This document shows, one piece after another, positions 1 to 6,723 of a stretch of DNA of 12,950 nt. The notes below the pieces were generated by a model that was given only the letters and a program-made list of their open reading frames with translations, made no database searches and had not been told where the DNA came from. The first letter of the stretch is position 1. Every line of letters starts with the position of its first letter. Source of the stretch: Rhodospirillales bacterium (lineage in GTDB: Bacteria > Pseudomonadota > Alphaproteobacteria > Rhodospirillales > Casp-alpha2); NCBI GenBank assembly GCA_016187325.1, contig JACPJY010000195.1:1-12950 (forward strand). The letters run 5' to 3'. The position numbers and the translations under genes were made by a program.

Positions 1-264
1 GACGTCGAGGAACCCTTCGGCCCCGGCGCCGCCGGCCTTGTTGATGACGACCATCGATACCGGCATCAGATTGTGCTTCTGGACGATGCCCTGTGTCATG
101 CGTGCCATCTGGTCGGCGCCGCCGCCGGTGCCGGCGGGAATGATGAACTCGACGTTTTTGGTCGGCTTCCATTCGGCCGCCGGAACGGCGGTCGAAATGC
201 CGGCCGCGAAGGTGAACCCCGCTACGGCCGCTAGGGCCGTGCGCTGCAACGTTTGGCGTGACAT
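1..264 (-). CDS. Tripartite tricarboxylate transporter solute-binding protein (TctC/Bug family), N-terminal part
   Basis: This is the first 88 codons of a periplasmic solute-binding protein; the rest lies beyond the left edge. The start is ATG at 264-262, preceded by a strong GGAGG a few bases upstream. The N-terminus (MSRQTLQRTALAAVAGF...) is a signal peptide with basic residues, a hydrophobic core and an Ala-rich cleavage region near residue 30 (VPAAEW). The mature part begins with the family-typical strand and glycine loop VEFIIPAGTGGGADQMAR, followed by a segment ending GGAGAEGF. Bug/TctC proteins bind small carboxylates and deliver them to the TctA/TctB membrane proteins, which are not visible here and may lie to the left or elsewhere, since this family has many orphan members. 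The gene is separated from the dioxygenase gene by a terminator, so it probably has its own promoter. The family call is firm; the ligand is unknown. Confidence 0.88.
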   Translation of the reverse strand, partial: MSRQTLQRTALAAVAGFTFAAGISTAVPAAEWKPTKNVEFIIPAGTGGGADQMARMTQGIVQKHNLMPVSMVVINKAGGAGAEGFLDV

Positions 265-330
265 GTTTCCTCCATAGGTGAACGCGTTCGCAGATTATTT
301 TTCGCCCCTCGAAAAAGCCGTGGGCGTCGT

Positions 331-358
331 AATATAAGTAATCGACGGGTTAAGAGAA
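331..358 (-). promoter_or_regulatory. Candidate sigma-70-like promoter for the TctC-type gene
   Basis: Read on the minus strand, TTCTCT (358-353) and TATATT (336-331) are separated by 16 bases, and the -10-like box lies about 67 bases upstream of the ATG at 264. The -35 match is weak, and the hexamer overlaps the left arm of the inverted repeat at 350-406, which would suit a regulated promoter. The same AT patch read on the plus strand gives TCGAAA (309-314), an 18-base gap and TATAAG (333-338), so direction is uncertain. This rests on pattern matching alone. Confidence 0.25.
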
Positions 359-406
359 TTTGAGGTTTCTTGTGGCCAGACGGCCGACAGCCTTAAGTTC
401 TCTTGA
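350..406 (+). repeat. Long inverted repeat, predicted 18-bp stem with internal GGCC hairpin
   Basis: Bases 350-367 pair with 389-406 without a gap: 14 Watson-Crick pairs and four G-U wobbles (351/405, 359/397, 362/394, 366/390). Inside lies a second small hairpin, GGCC (374-377) with GGCC (382-385), around the loop AGAC. All four wobbles are G-U only when the plus strand is transcribed; on the minus strand they become A-C mismatches. The structure could be a plus-strand RNA hairpin, or the DNA may be a nested operator between the TctC-type gene and the terminator of the upstream gene pair. No U-run follows, so it is not a normal rho-independent terminator. I do not recognise it as a known RNA family. 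Confidence 0.6.
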
Positions 407-526
407 TGTTGCCCCCCCTTGTTATTGACCGAAGCGCCTGTGTTTGATCGAGGTTTTCGGCGGGGCGGATTATACAGATGCGCTAGGTCGTAGGCAATAA
501 TCGAATTTTAACTTTTGTGATTTTGC

Positions 527-548
527 AAAAACCGATAGATCGGTTTTT
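527..548 (-). terminator. Rho-independent terminator, probably bidirectional
   Basis: This is a perfect inverted repeat, AAAAACCGAT / ATCGGTTTTT, with two bases between the arms; in practice the loop is four bases, TAGA. It ends about 20 bases past the stop codon of the dioxygenase gene. Because the arms carry A5 and T5 at their outer ends, a U-run follows the stem on either strand. It should end the DUF411-dioxygenase transcript and insulate it from the TctC-type gene. It could equally end a plus-strand transcript crossing 345-548. Confidence 0.82.
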
Positions 549-568
549 CGCCCTCGCTCCCGTCGCCG

Positions 569-1228
569 TCAGCCGTCGACCACCAAAGTAACCTCGGTTT
601 CGAAAGTCGGGCGTTTGGTTTCGGTCGTCGGCGTCAGCACCATCGACACCCGCGCCTGCTCGGCCGCGGAAAGCCGGCGGAACAGGAAATCCGACGCGTT
701 TTGCGGGAAGCCGGTGCGGTAGAGCTGGCTGGTCAACACCTCGCGCCCGCCCTTCAGCACTTTGACGTGGATATGCGGGGTGCGGCCCGTGTACGGGACC
801 GGCACGATAGTGCGGAAGCGGAACCGGCCTTCGGCGTCGGCGATCGCGTGACCGAAGCCTTGGAACCCAGAGTCGCGGCGGCCGCCGTACGAACCGGACT
901 CCAAATAGACGCCGTTGACGTCGCATTGCCAGATCTCGACCCGGGCACCGGCGATCGGCTGCCCCTTTCCGTCAAGCACGGTGCCAGCGAGGCTTAGGAT
1001 ATCGCCGCCGGCCTCGCGCACCGCGCCCTCGATCTTTACCAGGTCGCTGTCGATGTCGGCCGGCAGGCGGCTGGGATAGAACGGGCCGTCGCCTGTCGTC
1101 GGCGTCGGTGCCAGCGCACGCGTTGCCGCCGGCAGCAACAGGCACGGCGCAGCCAGGATCAGGGCGCGGCGGGTGAGCGTGAACTTTCGCCCGTACGTCG
1201 GGCCGCGCCGGCGGTCAGTGGCGGGCAT
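569..1228 (-). CDS. Exported intradiol ring-cleavage dioxygenase-like protein
   Basis: Intradiol dioxygenases use a non-haem Fe(III) to open catechol-type rings between the two hydroxyl groups. The protein has a basic N-terminus with a twin-arginine-like LTRRALIL, a hydrophobic stretch at about residues 22-36 and an Ala-X-Ala site near 40, then the family opening GDGPFYP. By comparison with the protocatechuate 3,4-dioxygenase beta chain, the iron ligands are Tyr108 (NGVY), Tyr146 (VPY), His152 and His154 (PHIHV). The Tyr-to-His gap is 6 residues, against 13 in PcaH, so one active-site loop is shorter. Length is 219 residues, compact for the family. I chose the ATG at 1228, with GGTGAG ten bases upstream; an in-frame GTG at 1243 would add five residues. 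The start overlaps the end of the DUF411 gene by 14 bases (29 with the GTG), so translation is probably coupled. A terminator follows. The substrate is unknown. Confidence 0.87.
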   Translation of the reverse strand: MPATDRRRGPTYGRKFTLTRRALILAAPCLLLPAATRALAPTPTTGDGPFYPSRLPADIDSDLVKIEGAVREAGGDILSLAGTVLDGKGQPIAGARVEIWQCDVNGVYLESGSYGGRRDSGFQGFGHAIADAEGRFRFRTIVPVPYTGRTPHIHVKVLKGGREVLTSQLYRTGFPQNASDFLFRRLSAAEQARVSMVLTPTTETKRPTFETEVTLVVDG

Positions 1229-1676
1229 AGACGGAATGCTCACCGTCGCCGAACAGGATCACCCGGTATGCCTCCTTACGGCCGCCGTCCTCCATGCCGG
1301 GCGAGCCGGCGGGCATGCCGGGCACGGCGAGGCCGCGGGCCCGCGGACGCTCGGCCAGCAGCCGCCGGATATCGGCGGCCAGCACATGGCCTTCGACGAC
1401 ATAGCCGCCGACTTCGGCGGTGTGGCAGGACTGCAAGGAATCCGGCACACCGAGGCGGGCTTTCACCGGCGTCAGGTCGTCGCGCTCCTTGACCGCGACG
1501 GTGAATCCGTTGGCGCGCATGTGGTCGACCCAGCCGCCGCAGCAGCCGCACGACGGCGACTTGTAGACCATGACGTCGGCCTCGGCCGTGGAAGCCGGAA
1601 AAAGCAACCAACCCGCGGTGGCAAGCGCCGCAACGGCGACGCCGCCGGCGACGACCGTTCGTCGAGCGAATTGCAT
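1215..1676 (-). CDS. DUF411 family metal-binding protein, exported
   Basis: DUF411 proteins are small, mostly periplasmic, and often found with copper-handling genes; a metal-binding role is generally assumed and the biochemistry is thin. This 153-residue protein starts at ATG 1676 with a perfect AGGAGG. Its N-terminus (MQFARRTVVAGGVAVAALA) is a signal sequence with an RR pair. The domain starts at about residue 35 and carries the family's cysteine cluster SCGCCGGW (Cys43, Cys45, Cys46), a second thiol/imidazole pair SCHT (Cys84, His85), His97 in VEGHV, and a Met-containing loop PGMPAGSPGME (Met121, Met128). These residues suit a soft metal such as Cu(I). It is the first gene of a two-gene minus-strand unit whose second gene, the dioxygenase, overlaps its 3' end. 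No copper ATPase, CopC or regulator is visible in the window. Confidence 0.9.
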   Translation of the reverse strand: MQFARRTVVAGGVAVAALATAGWLLFPASTAEADVMVYKSPSCGCCGGWVDHMRANGFTVAVKERDDLTPVKARLGVPDSLQSCHTAEVGGYVVEGHVLAADIRRLLAERPRARGLAVPGMPAGSPGMEDGGRKEAYRVILFGDGEHSVYARH

Positions 1677-1979
1677 CGTTCGCCTCCTGAAAAACGCCCG
1701 CTACCGGCGCAGGCCAAGACATTTTCGGCCAAAACCGCCGGCCTATCAATGACCCCGGTCAAGCTCGTATCAGGCGACGGCCGGCCAGTCTCGAAACCGG
1801 GAGAGTGCCGTCAATTCATTGAAATTATTATATTTATTCGTTTCTCACGACCGCTACGCGGCCGTCGATCCCGGCCGCCCGGAGCGGCCAAATCCTTGCT
1901 GCGCGGCGGATCGGAATTTCCTATCCTTACGAGTTCCCGGCAACGGCCGGTTGAATCGAACCCAGGACAGGAGTGAAGC
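1677..1979. promoter_or_regulatory. Divergent intergenic region with two small palindromes and an AT-rich core
   Basis: This gap separates the DUF411 gene (leftward) from the beta-propeller gene (rightward), so promoters for both should lie here. An AT-rich core at about 1811-1845 stands out against the GC-rich surroundings; on the minus strand it contains TATAAT (1832-1827), though no good -35 sits 16-18 bases upstream. Two short inverted repeats are visible: TGACCCCGGTCA (1750-1761) and TCAATTCATTGA (1811-1822). Each has 5-bp arms and could bind a dimeric regulator, but arms this short also occur by chance. No coding sequence, tRNA or transposon end was seen. Confidence 0.4.
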
Positions 1980-2897
1980 GTGCGCGGAACATTTGCCATC
2001 GGCTTGGCGTTGTCGGCTTTTCTCGTGATGTCGCAAATCGGGTTTTCTCCGGCGGTGGCAGCCGACGGGCTCAAGGTGGTCTCGGACCAGACGGCGACCG
2101 GATTCAAGTTTCCCGAATCGGTGGCCTACGACGCCGAAGCAAAAGTTCTTTACGTAAGCGAGTTCGGTTCCGAGCTGAAGCCGGCCGAGAAGGACGGCAA
2201 GGGCAGGATCAGCAAGGTGTCGTTGAGCGGTAAAATCCTGGAATCGGCGTTTCTCCCGGCGCCGGGCCAGATCCTCAACAAGCCCAAGGGCATCTGGGTC
2301 AAGGGCAACCGCCTGTGGGTCACCGACATCGACGTGGTATGGTCCTTCGACGCCAAGACCAGGAAAGGCAGGAGCGTGGCGCTGCCCGGGATACAGTTCG
2401 CCAACGACCCGACGATCGTCGGAAACGCCCTTTACGTCAGCGACAATCGCGCCGATCAGCTGTTCCGCGTCGAACCGGCGGACTTCCTGAACATGCAGGG
2501 CGAACCGAAAGTCACCCGCGTGTTCGTCGGCAAGTCGATCAATCCCAACGGCCTCTACCCCGCTCATGACGGCTCGCTGCTGATCGTCGGCTTCAAATCG
2601 CCGCAAGAGCCGCGCGGCATCTACGTCATGGCGACGGCCGGCGGCGACCCGAAGCCGTTGTCAGCGGGCCTGGGGCGGCTGGACGGGGTGTATCAGATGA
2701 ACAACGGCACCTTGCTGGTCACCGATTGGAACTCCGGATCGCTCGCCAGCTGGACCACCAAGAAAGGCCTGCAGCCGTTGGCGACTGGGTTTAAGGGGCC
2801 GGCCGATTTCGCCGTCATCCCCAACGACAAGGGGCTGATGGTGGTCGTACCCGACCTGGTCAAGAGCGAATTGCGGATGATCCAACTCGCACAGTAA
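1980..2897 (+). CDS. Exported SMP-30/gluconolactonase-like beta-propeller protein
   Basis: This 305-residue protein has a signal peptide (about 1-28, ending AVAA before DGLKVV) and then repeating propeller blades with motifs such as LYVSEF, LWVTDID, LYVSDN and LLVTDWNSG. Residues matching the metal site of SMP-30/gluconolactonases can be placed: Glu46 in FPESVAYD, Asn190 in NPNGL and Asp235 in RLDGVYQ. This suggests a divalent-metal lactonase or esterase fold, although many exported members of the superfamily have no proven reaction. The start is GTG at 1980, with AGGAG six bases upstream; the signal peptide supports it. It is divergent from the DUF411-dioxygenase pair and convergent with the aldolase gene, whose stop is only five bases away with no terminator between. 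A non-enzymatic NHL/YVTN-type binding propeller is an alternative. Confidence 0.8.
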   Translation: MRGTFAIGLALSAFLVMSQIGFSPAVAADGLKVVSDQTATGFKFPESVAYDAEAKVLYVSEFGSELKPAEKDGKGRISKVSLSGKILESAFLPAPGQILNKPKGIWVKGNRLWVTDIDVVWSFDAKTRKGRSVALPGIQFANDPTIVGNALYVSDNRADQLFRVEPADFLNMQGEPKVTRVFVGKSINPNGLYPAHDGSLLIVGFKSPQEPRGIYVMATAGGDPKPLSAGLGRLDGVYQMNNGTLLVTDWNSGSLASWTTKKGLQPLATGFKGPADFAVIPNDKGLMVVVPDLVKSELRMIQLAQ

Positions 2898-2902
2898 CGC
2901 GA

Positions 2903-3694
2903 CTAATAGGCGGTCGCCGGACCCGATTTCGGGCGGGCGGTACGGACGACCGACAGCACCCGCTGCGCGCCGGCCGCCAGCAGCCGGGCGTCGGAGGCGA
3001 TGGTGACGAACCGGAAGCCTTTGTCGATCATCTTCAGCGCGTATTCCGGGGTCAGATTGTGGACCCCGGCCGCGATCTTTTTTTCACGGCATTTGCGGAC
3101 GACCAGCTCGATGGCCTCGAGGACCGGCCCGTCTTCATTATCGAACTTCGGCTCGCAGCCAAGCGCCAACGACAGGTCTGCGGGGCCGATGTAGACGGCG
3201 CCAAGTCCGTCGACGGAGAGAATTTCGTCGAGATTGTCCAGTCCCTGGCGGGTCTCGATCATGGCGAAGGGCACGATCGTCTTGTTGGCGTGCTTGGCAT
3301 AGTCCGAACCGGCGTAGAGCAGCGCGCGGATCGGCCCGAACGACCGCTGGCCCGCCGGCGGGTATCGGCAGCACGACACTAGGAGCTCGGCGTCCCGTCG
3401 CGTGTTCACCATCGGGCAGATCACGCCATAGGCGCCTGCATCCAGCATCTTCATGATGATCCCCGGATCCAGCCATGGCACTCGCACGATTGGCGTCACG
3501 GCGGTGGTCGAGATCGCCGTCAGCATGTTGACAGCCGCCTGATAATCGACGACGCCGTGTTGCATGTCCACGGTCAACGAATCCCAGCCCTGGTGAGCCA
3601 TGGTTTCGGCCGAAAACGCGCTGGGAATGGCGAGCCAGCCGTTGACGACGGCATCTCCGGCCTGCCAACGCTTCAGCATCGCGTTCTCTCTCAT
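2903..3694 (-). CDS. HpcH/HpaI aldolase family protein (class II, metal-dependent)
   Basis: Members of this TIM-barrel family cleave 4-hydroxy-2-oxo acids to pyruvate (or a related 2-oxo acid) and an aldehyde, using a divalent metal. The 263-residue length is normal. By comparison with E. coli HpaI, the catalytic His is His46 in VDMQHGVVDY, the substrate-binding Arg is Arg71 in IVRVPW, and the metal ligands are Glu147 (AMIETRQGL) and Asp173 (GPADLS). VICPMVNT also matches the family's central strand. HpaI has EH at the His position where this protein has DMQH, so it probably belongs to another subgroup and its substrate cannot be read off. I took the ATG at 3694, with GAGGG about ten bases upstream; ATG 3679 is also possible. 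It is the last gene of the TRAP operon, 12 bases after the permease stop, so its substrate is probably what that transporter imports or a product of it. Confidence 0.9.
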   Translation of the reverse strand: MRENAMLKRWQAGDAVVNGWLAIPSAFSAETMAHQGWDSLTVDMQHGVVDYQAAVNMLTAISTTAVTPIVRVPWLDPGIIMKMLDAGAYGVICPMVNTRRDAELLVSCCRYPPAGQRSFGPIRALLYAGSDYAKHANKTIVPFAMIETRQGLDNLDEILSVDGLGAVYIGPADLSLALGCEPKFDNEDGPVLEAIELVVRKCREKKIAAGVHNLTPEYALKMIDKGFRFVTIASDARLLAAGAQRVLSVVRTARPKSGPATAY

Positions 3695-3706
3695 GGCATC
3701 AATCCC

Positions 3707-5584
3707 TCACAAGTCGTGTGGAGCGACACGCGGCCGGGCCAGCCAGGAGTTTATCAGTACGATGGCCAGGATAGCGGCGCCGATGGCATCGGTGACCAAG
3801 CCCGGCTTGATCATCAGAATCGCCCCGGCAAACAGTAGCACGCGTTCCCACGTTTGCACGGGTTTCAGGAAATAACCGTGCAGCGCCCCGGCAAGGGCGA
3901 TGACGCCGATGCAGGCGGTGACGAACGAGCTCAGGATCACCGGCCATTCGCCGATCATCAGCAGAGAGTTTTCGAAAATGAACATGAACGGCACGATGAA
4001 TCCTGCCGCACCGGTGCGCACCGCCGCCCACCCCGCTTCCCAGATGTTGGCTTGCGCCAGCCCCGCCGCCGCGTAGACCGCCAGCGCCACCGGCGGCGTG
4101 ATTGCCGACAGGATGGCGAAGTAGAACGCGAACATGTGCGCCGCCGGCGGGATGACGCCGAGCTTGATGATCGCCGGCACCAGCAGCGACACCATGACGA
4201 TATAGGCCGGCGTCGTTGGCATGCCCATGCCCAGCACGATGCCCGCCAGCATGGTCAGCACTAACGCCAGGACGAGGCTGTCCTCCGACAGCTTGAGCAC
4301 GACGGAGGTAAACGTGATGCCGGTGCCGGTCAATGCGATGGTGCCGACGACGATTCCGGCGCAGGCGCAGGCGGCGGCGACGGGAATAGCGTTTTTAGCC
4401 CCGTCCTCAAGCGCACCCCACACCGTTCGCCAAGTGATTCCGGCGCGGGTATTGGCGCGCATCATCGCGATCGGCACGCAGGTGAGCGTCGCCACCACGG
4501 CGCACAACGGCGCGCTATAGCCGTTAAGCAGCCCGACCAGCAGGATGAGGATGGGAATGAACAGATGCCCGCGCTCGCGCATTACCCGGCCAAGCCGTGG
4601 TACCTCGTGGCTCGGCAGGCCCTCGAGGCCGGAGCGCTTGGCCTCGAAGTGCACCGCGAAGAACACTGCCACGTAATAGAGCACCGCCGGAATCAGCGCC
4701 CACATCGTCACCTGCAGATAGCTTACGCCGAGGAACTCGGCCATCACGAAGGCTGCGGCACCCATTACCGGCGGCATGATCTGGCCGCCGGTGGAGGCGA
4801 CGGATTCGACGGCGGCGGCGAACGCCTTGCGGAACCCGGTGCGCTTCATCAAGGGAATCGTGATGGGGCCGTCGACCAGCACGTTTGCCACGGCGCTGCC
4901 GGAGATGGTACCGAACAGGCTCGAGCTGACGACGGCAACCTTGCCTGGCCCGCCCGCCGTCCGCCCGGTCAGGGCGAGCGCGAAGTCCATGAACAGCTGT
5001 CCGGTGCCGGTGCGTTCCATGAAGCTGCCAAACAACACGAAAGCGATGACGTAGGTGGCCGAGGCGGACAGCGTCAGGCCGAAGACCCCTTCGGTCGTAA
5101 GGTACAAGGTTTCGATCATCGCCCCCGGGCGGGCGTCGGCGATGAACAAGCCGTAGACGACGAATAGCACCGCCGTCACCGGAAGCGCCGGCCCGATGAT
5201 GCGGCGCGTGGCTTCGAGAACGAGGAGCGTGAAAATTACGCCTAGAACCAGTTCCTGGGGCAGCGGATCGTCGACGAACACGAACCGCTGCAGCAGGCGG
5301 TCATGGTTTGCCCACAAATAGGCGATCGTCGCCGCCGACAGCGCGACGAAAAGATGGTCCATGATGCCGGGAAGCGCGCCCTGGCGGCGCTGGAACCCGG
5401 GAAAGATCAGGAAGATCAGGGTGAGGGCGAACAGCAGGTGCGTGCCGCGGAAGAACATCGCTTGCGGCGTGCCGACAAACGGGATCGCGAGGTGGTAGAC
5501 TGACATCGCCACCGCGACCACGCCGATCAGCCCTGTGACCAGCCGCGGATAGGCGGGGGGCGTGACGAAGACGTTGAGTGCCAT
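3707..5584 (-). CDS. TRAP transporter permease, fused small and large subunits (4TM/12TM, TAXI-associated type)
   Basis: This 625-residue inner-membrane protein is hydrophobic throughout. The first part (about residues 10-150) corresponds to the small DctQ-like subunit. From about residue 170 it is the large DctM-like subunit, with the conserved stretch GGPGKVAVVSSSLFGTISGS (211-230) followed by AVANVLVDGPITIP and SVASTGGQIMPPVMGAAAF. Such fusions are the normal partners of TAXI solute-binding proteins and drive uptake with an ion gradient (Na+ or H+). The start is ATG 5584, with AGGG upstream. It follows the TAXI binding protein gene by 59 bases, and the aldolase gene follows it by 12. The hairpin in the upstream gap may lower its expression relative to the binding protein. 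I see no break or missing segment. Confidence 0.93.
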   Translation of the reverse strand: MALNVFVTPPAYPRLVTGLIGVVAVAMSVYHLAIPFVGTPQAMFFRGTHLLFALTLIFLIFPGFQRRQGALPGIMDHLFVALSAATIAYLWANHDRLLQRFVFVDDPLPQELVLGVIFTLLVLEATRRIIGPALPVTAVLFVVYGLFIADARPGAMIETLYLTTEGVFGLTLSASATYVIAFVLFGSFMERTGTGQLFMDFALALTGRTAGGPGKVAVVSSSLFGTISGSAVANVLVDGPITIPLMKRTGFRKAFAAAVESVASTGGQIMPPVMGAAAFVMAEFLGVSYLQVTMWALIPAVLYYVAVFFAVHFEAKRSGLEGLPSHEVPRLGRVMRERGHLFIPILILLVGLLNGYSAPLCAVVATLTCVPIAMMRANTRAGITWRTVWGALEDGAKNAIPVAAACACAGIVVGTIALTGTGITFTSVVLKLSEDSLVLALVLTMLAGIVLGMGMPTTPAYIVMVSLLVPAIIKLGVIPPAAHMFAFYFAILSAITPPVALAVYAAAGLAQANIWEAGWAAVRTGAAGFIVPFMFIFENSLLMIGEWPVILSSFVTACIGVIALAGALHGYFLKPVQTWERVLLFAGAILMIKPGLVTDAIGAAILAIVLINSWLARPRVAPHDL

Positions 5585-5608
5585 CGGACCCTGGGATGCG
5601 AGGAACCG

Positions 5609-5634
5609 GGGCGCGCCCTAAATGGGACGCGCCC
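5609..5634 (-). other. Intercistronic hairpin between TAXI binding-protein and permease genes
   Basis: GGGCGCGCCC (5609-5618) pairs with GGGACGCGCCC (5624-5634) with a single-base bulge, around the loop TAAAT. It begins ten bases past the binding-protein stop codon and ends 24 bases before the permease ATG. No U-run follows on the minus strand, so full termination is unlikely. Hairpins here are well known in transporter operons as 3'-end stabilisers that keep the binding-protein mRNA more abundant than the permease mRNA; that role is inferred. Confidence 0.6.
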
Positions 5635-5643
5635 TGGCGCCGG

Positions 5644-6594
5644 TTACATCACTTTCGCTTCTTTATAGGCCTTCAACGCTCCCGGATGGAACGGGATGCC
5701 GAGATCGGTGGCCATGTCCTTGGCGGTCAGGCCCTTGACCGCGGCAACCACCAGGCCGAGGTCGTTAACGTTTTCGATCAACGCCTTGGTGACCTGATAG
5801 ACCTTGTCCGCAGGCAAGCTGCAGTTGGCGATCAGGTGGGTCCAGGTGCCGATGGTCTGGATGTCCTTGTCGTTCTTCGCGTAGCTGCCGGCCTTGATGA
5901 TCCGCTTATCGTAACCCGAGTTGATCTTCTGCAATGCCTTCAGTTTTTCGTCCGGCACCTCGAGCACCCGGACTTCGCGGGCCGTCGCGAGATCCTGGAC
6001 CGATGAGGCGGGGATCGTGGTGATCAAAGTGAATACCTGTGCGTGGCCGTCTTTCAGCTGCGCCACCGAATCGGCATAGGAGCCGAAGTTGACCTTCTTC
6101 ATCTTATCGTAGGAAAGGCCGTAGACCTCCAGCACATGGCGGGTCATCTGCTCGCCGGTGTTGCCCTTCTGCTGCGTGGTCAGCGCCTTGCCCTTGGCGT
6201 CCGCCACTGTCTTGATGCCAGCATCGGCGAGCGCGACGAAGTGGAAATACTGGAAATACAGCGTTGCCACTTGGCACACCTTGTCGGTCTTCTTGTCGAA
6301 CGGCGCCCGGCCGTTGACTCCGTCGACGGTCGAAACGGCATTACCGAAGCCGAAATCGGCCTTGCCCCCCTGCACGCCCTTGACGTTGGAAATTCCGGCG
6401 CCGGGAAGCACCTGCATCTTTACCCCCGGCACCTTCTTCTCGACGACGTTCTGGATCGCGCCGCCGAGCGGATACCAGGAACCGCCCTGCGGTCCAGTCA
6501 TGATCTTCCAGTTTTCGGCGTTGGCGACCGTCGCGCCCGTGAGCGCGACCGCGACCGCGGCGACGAACAGCGTCGGCCTGATTGCGGATTGCAT
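5644..6594 (-). CDS. TAXI family TRAP transporter solute-binding protein
   Basis: This is a periplasmic receptor that captures a small carboxylate-type ligand and hands it to the TRAP permease. The protein has 316 residues. Residues 1-26 form a signal peptide ending at ANA before ENWKIM. The mature protein opens with the TAXI signature TGPQGGSWYPLGGAI (about 33-47), followed by VLPGAGISNVKGVQGGKADFG, the usual second ligand-site strand. The start is ATG 6594, with GGGAGG six bases upstream. It is the first gene of the operon with the fused permease and the HpcH/HpaI aldolase. Two hairpins lie in its leader. Few TAXI ligands are known (glutamate, 2-oxo acids and related compounds have been proposed), so none is assigned. 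Confidence 0.93.
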   Translation of the reverse strand: MQSAIRPTLFVAAVAVALTGATVANAENWKIMTGPQGGSWYPLGGAIQNVVEKKVPGVKMQVLPGAGISNVKGVQGGKADFGFGNAVSTVDGVNGRAPFDKKTDKVCQVATLYFQYFHFVALADAGIKTVADAKGKALTTQQKGNTGEQMTRHVLEVYGLSYDKMKKVNFGSYADSVAQLKDGHAQVFTLITTIPASSVQDLATAREVRVLEVPDEKLKALQKINSGYDKRIIKAGSYAKNDKDIQTIGTWTHLIANCSLPADKVYQVTKALIENVNDLGLVVAAVKGLTAKDMATDLGIPFHPGALKAYKEAKVM

Positions 6595-6699
6595 GTGTTG
6601 CCTCCCTTATCGGTTTGCTGATCGGCGTGAAGATTGGACGCCCTTTGCGGGCGCCGGATCGGGGATGTGGAAGGAACTCTCGCTGGTCGCGGCCCTTGG

Positions 6700-6723
6700 C
6701 GCGGCAACGCGAACGTTGCCGCG
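6700..6723 (-). repeat. Perfect 10-bp hairpin with TTCG loop in TRAP operon leader
   Basis: The arms 6700-6709 and 6714-6723 are exact reverse complements around four bases that read TTCG on the minus strand. The hairpin lies 106-129 bases upstream of the TAXI binding-protein ATG. It is too GC-rich and lacks a following T-run, so it is not a standard terminator. It may be a leader RNA hairpin or a DNA binding site for a dimeric regulator. Confidence 0.6.

Noticed and set aside
3680..3694. Start of the aldolase at ATG 3679 instead of 3694
   Set aside because: Both are possible; 3694 has a better spaced GAGGG and keeps the tight gap after the permease, so 3694 was kept.
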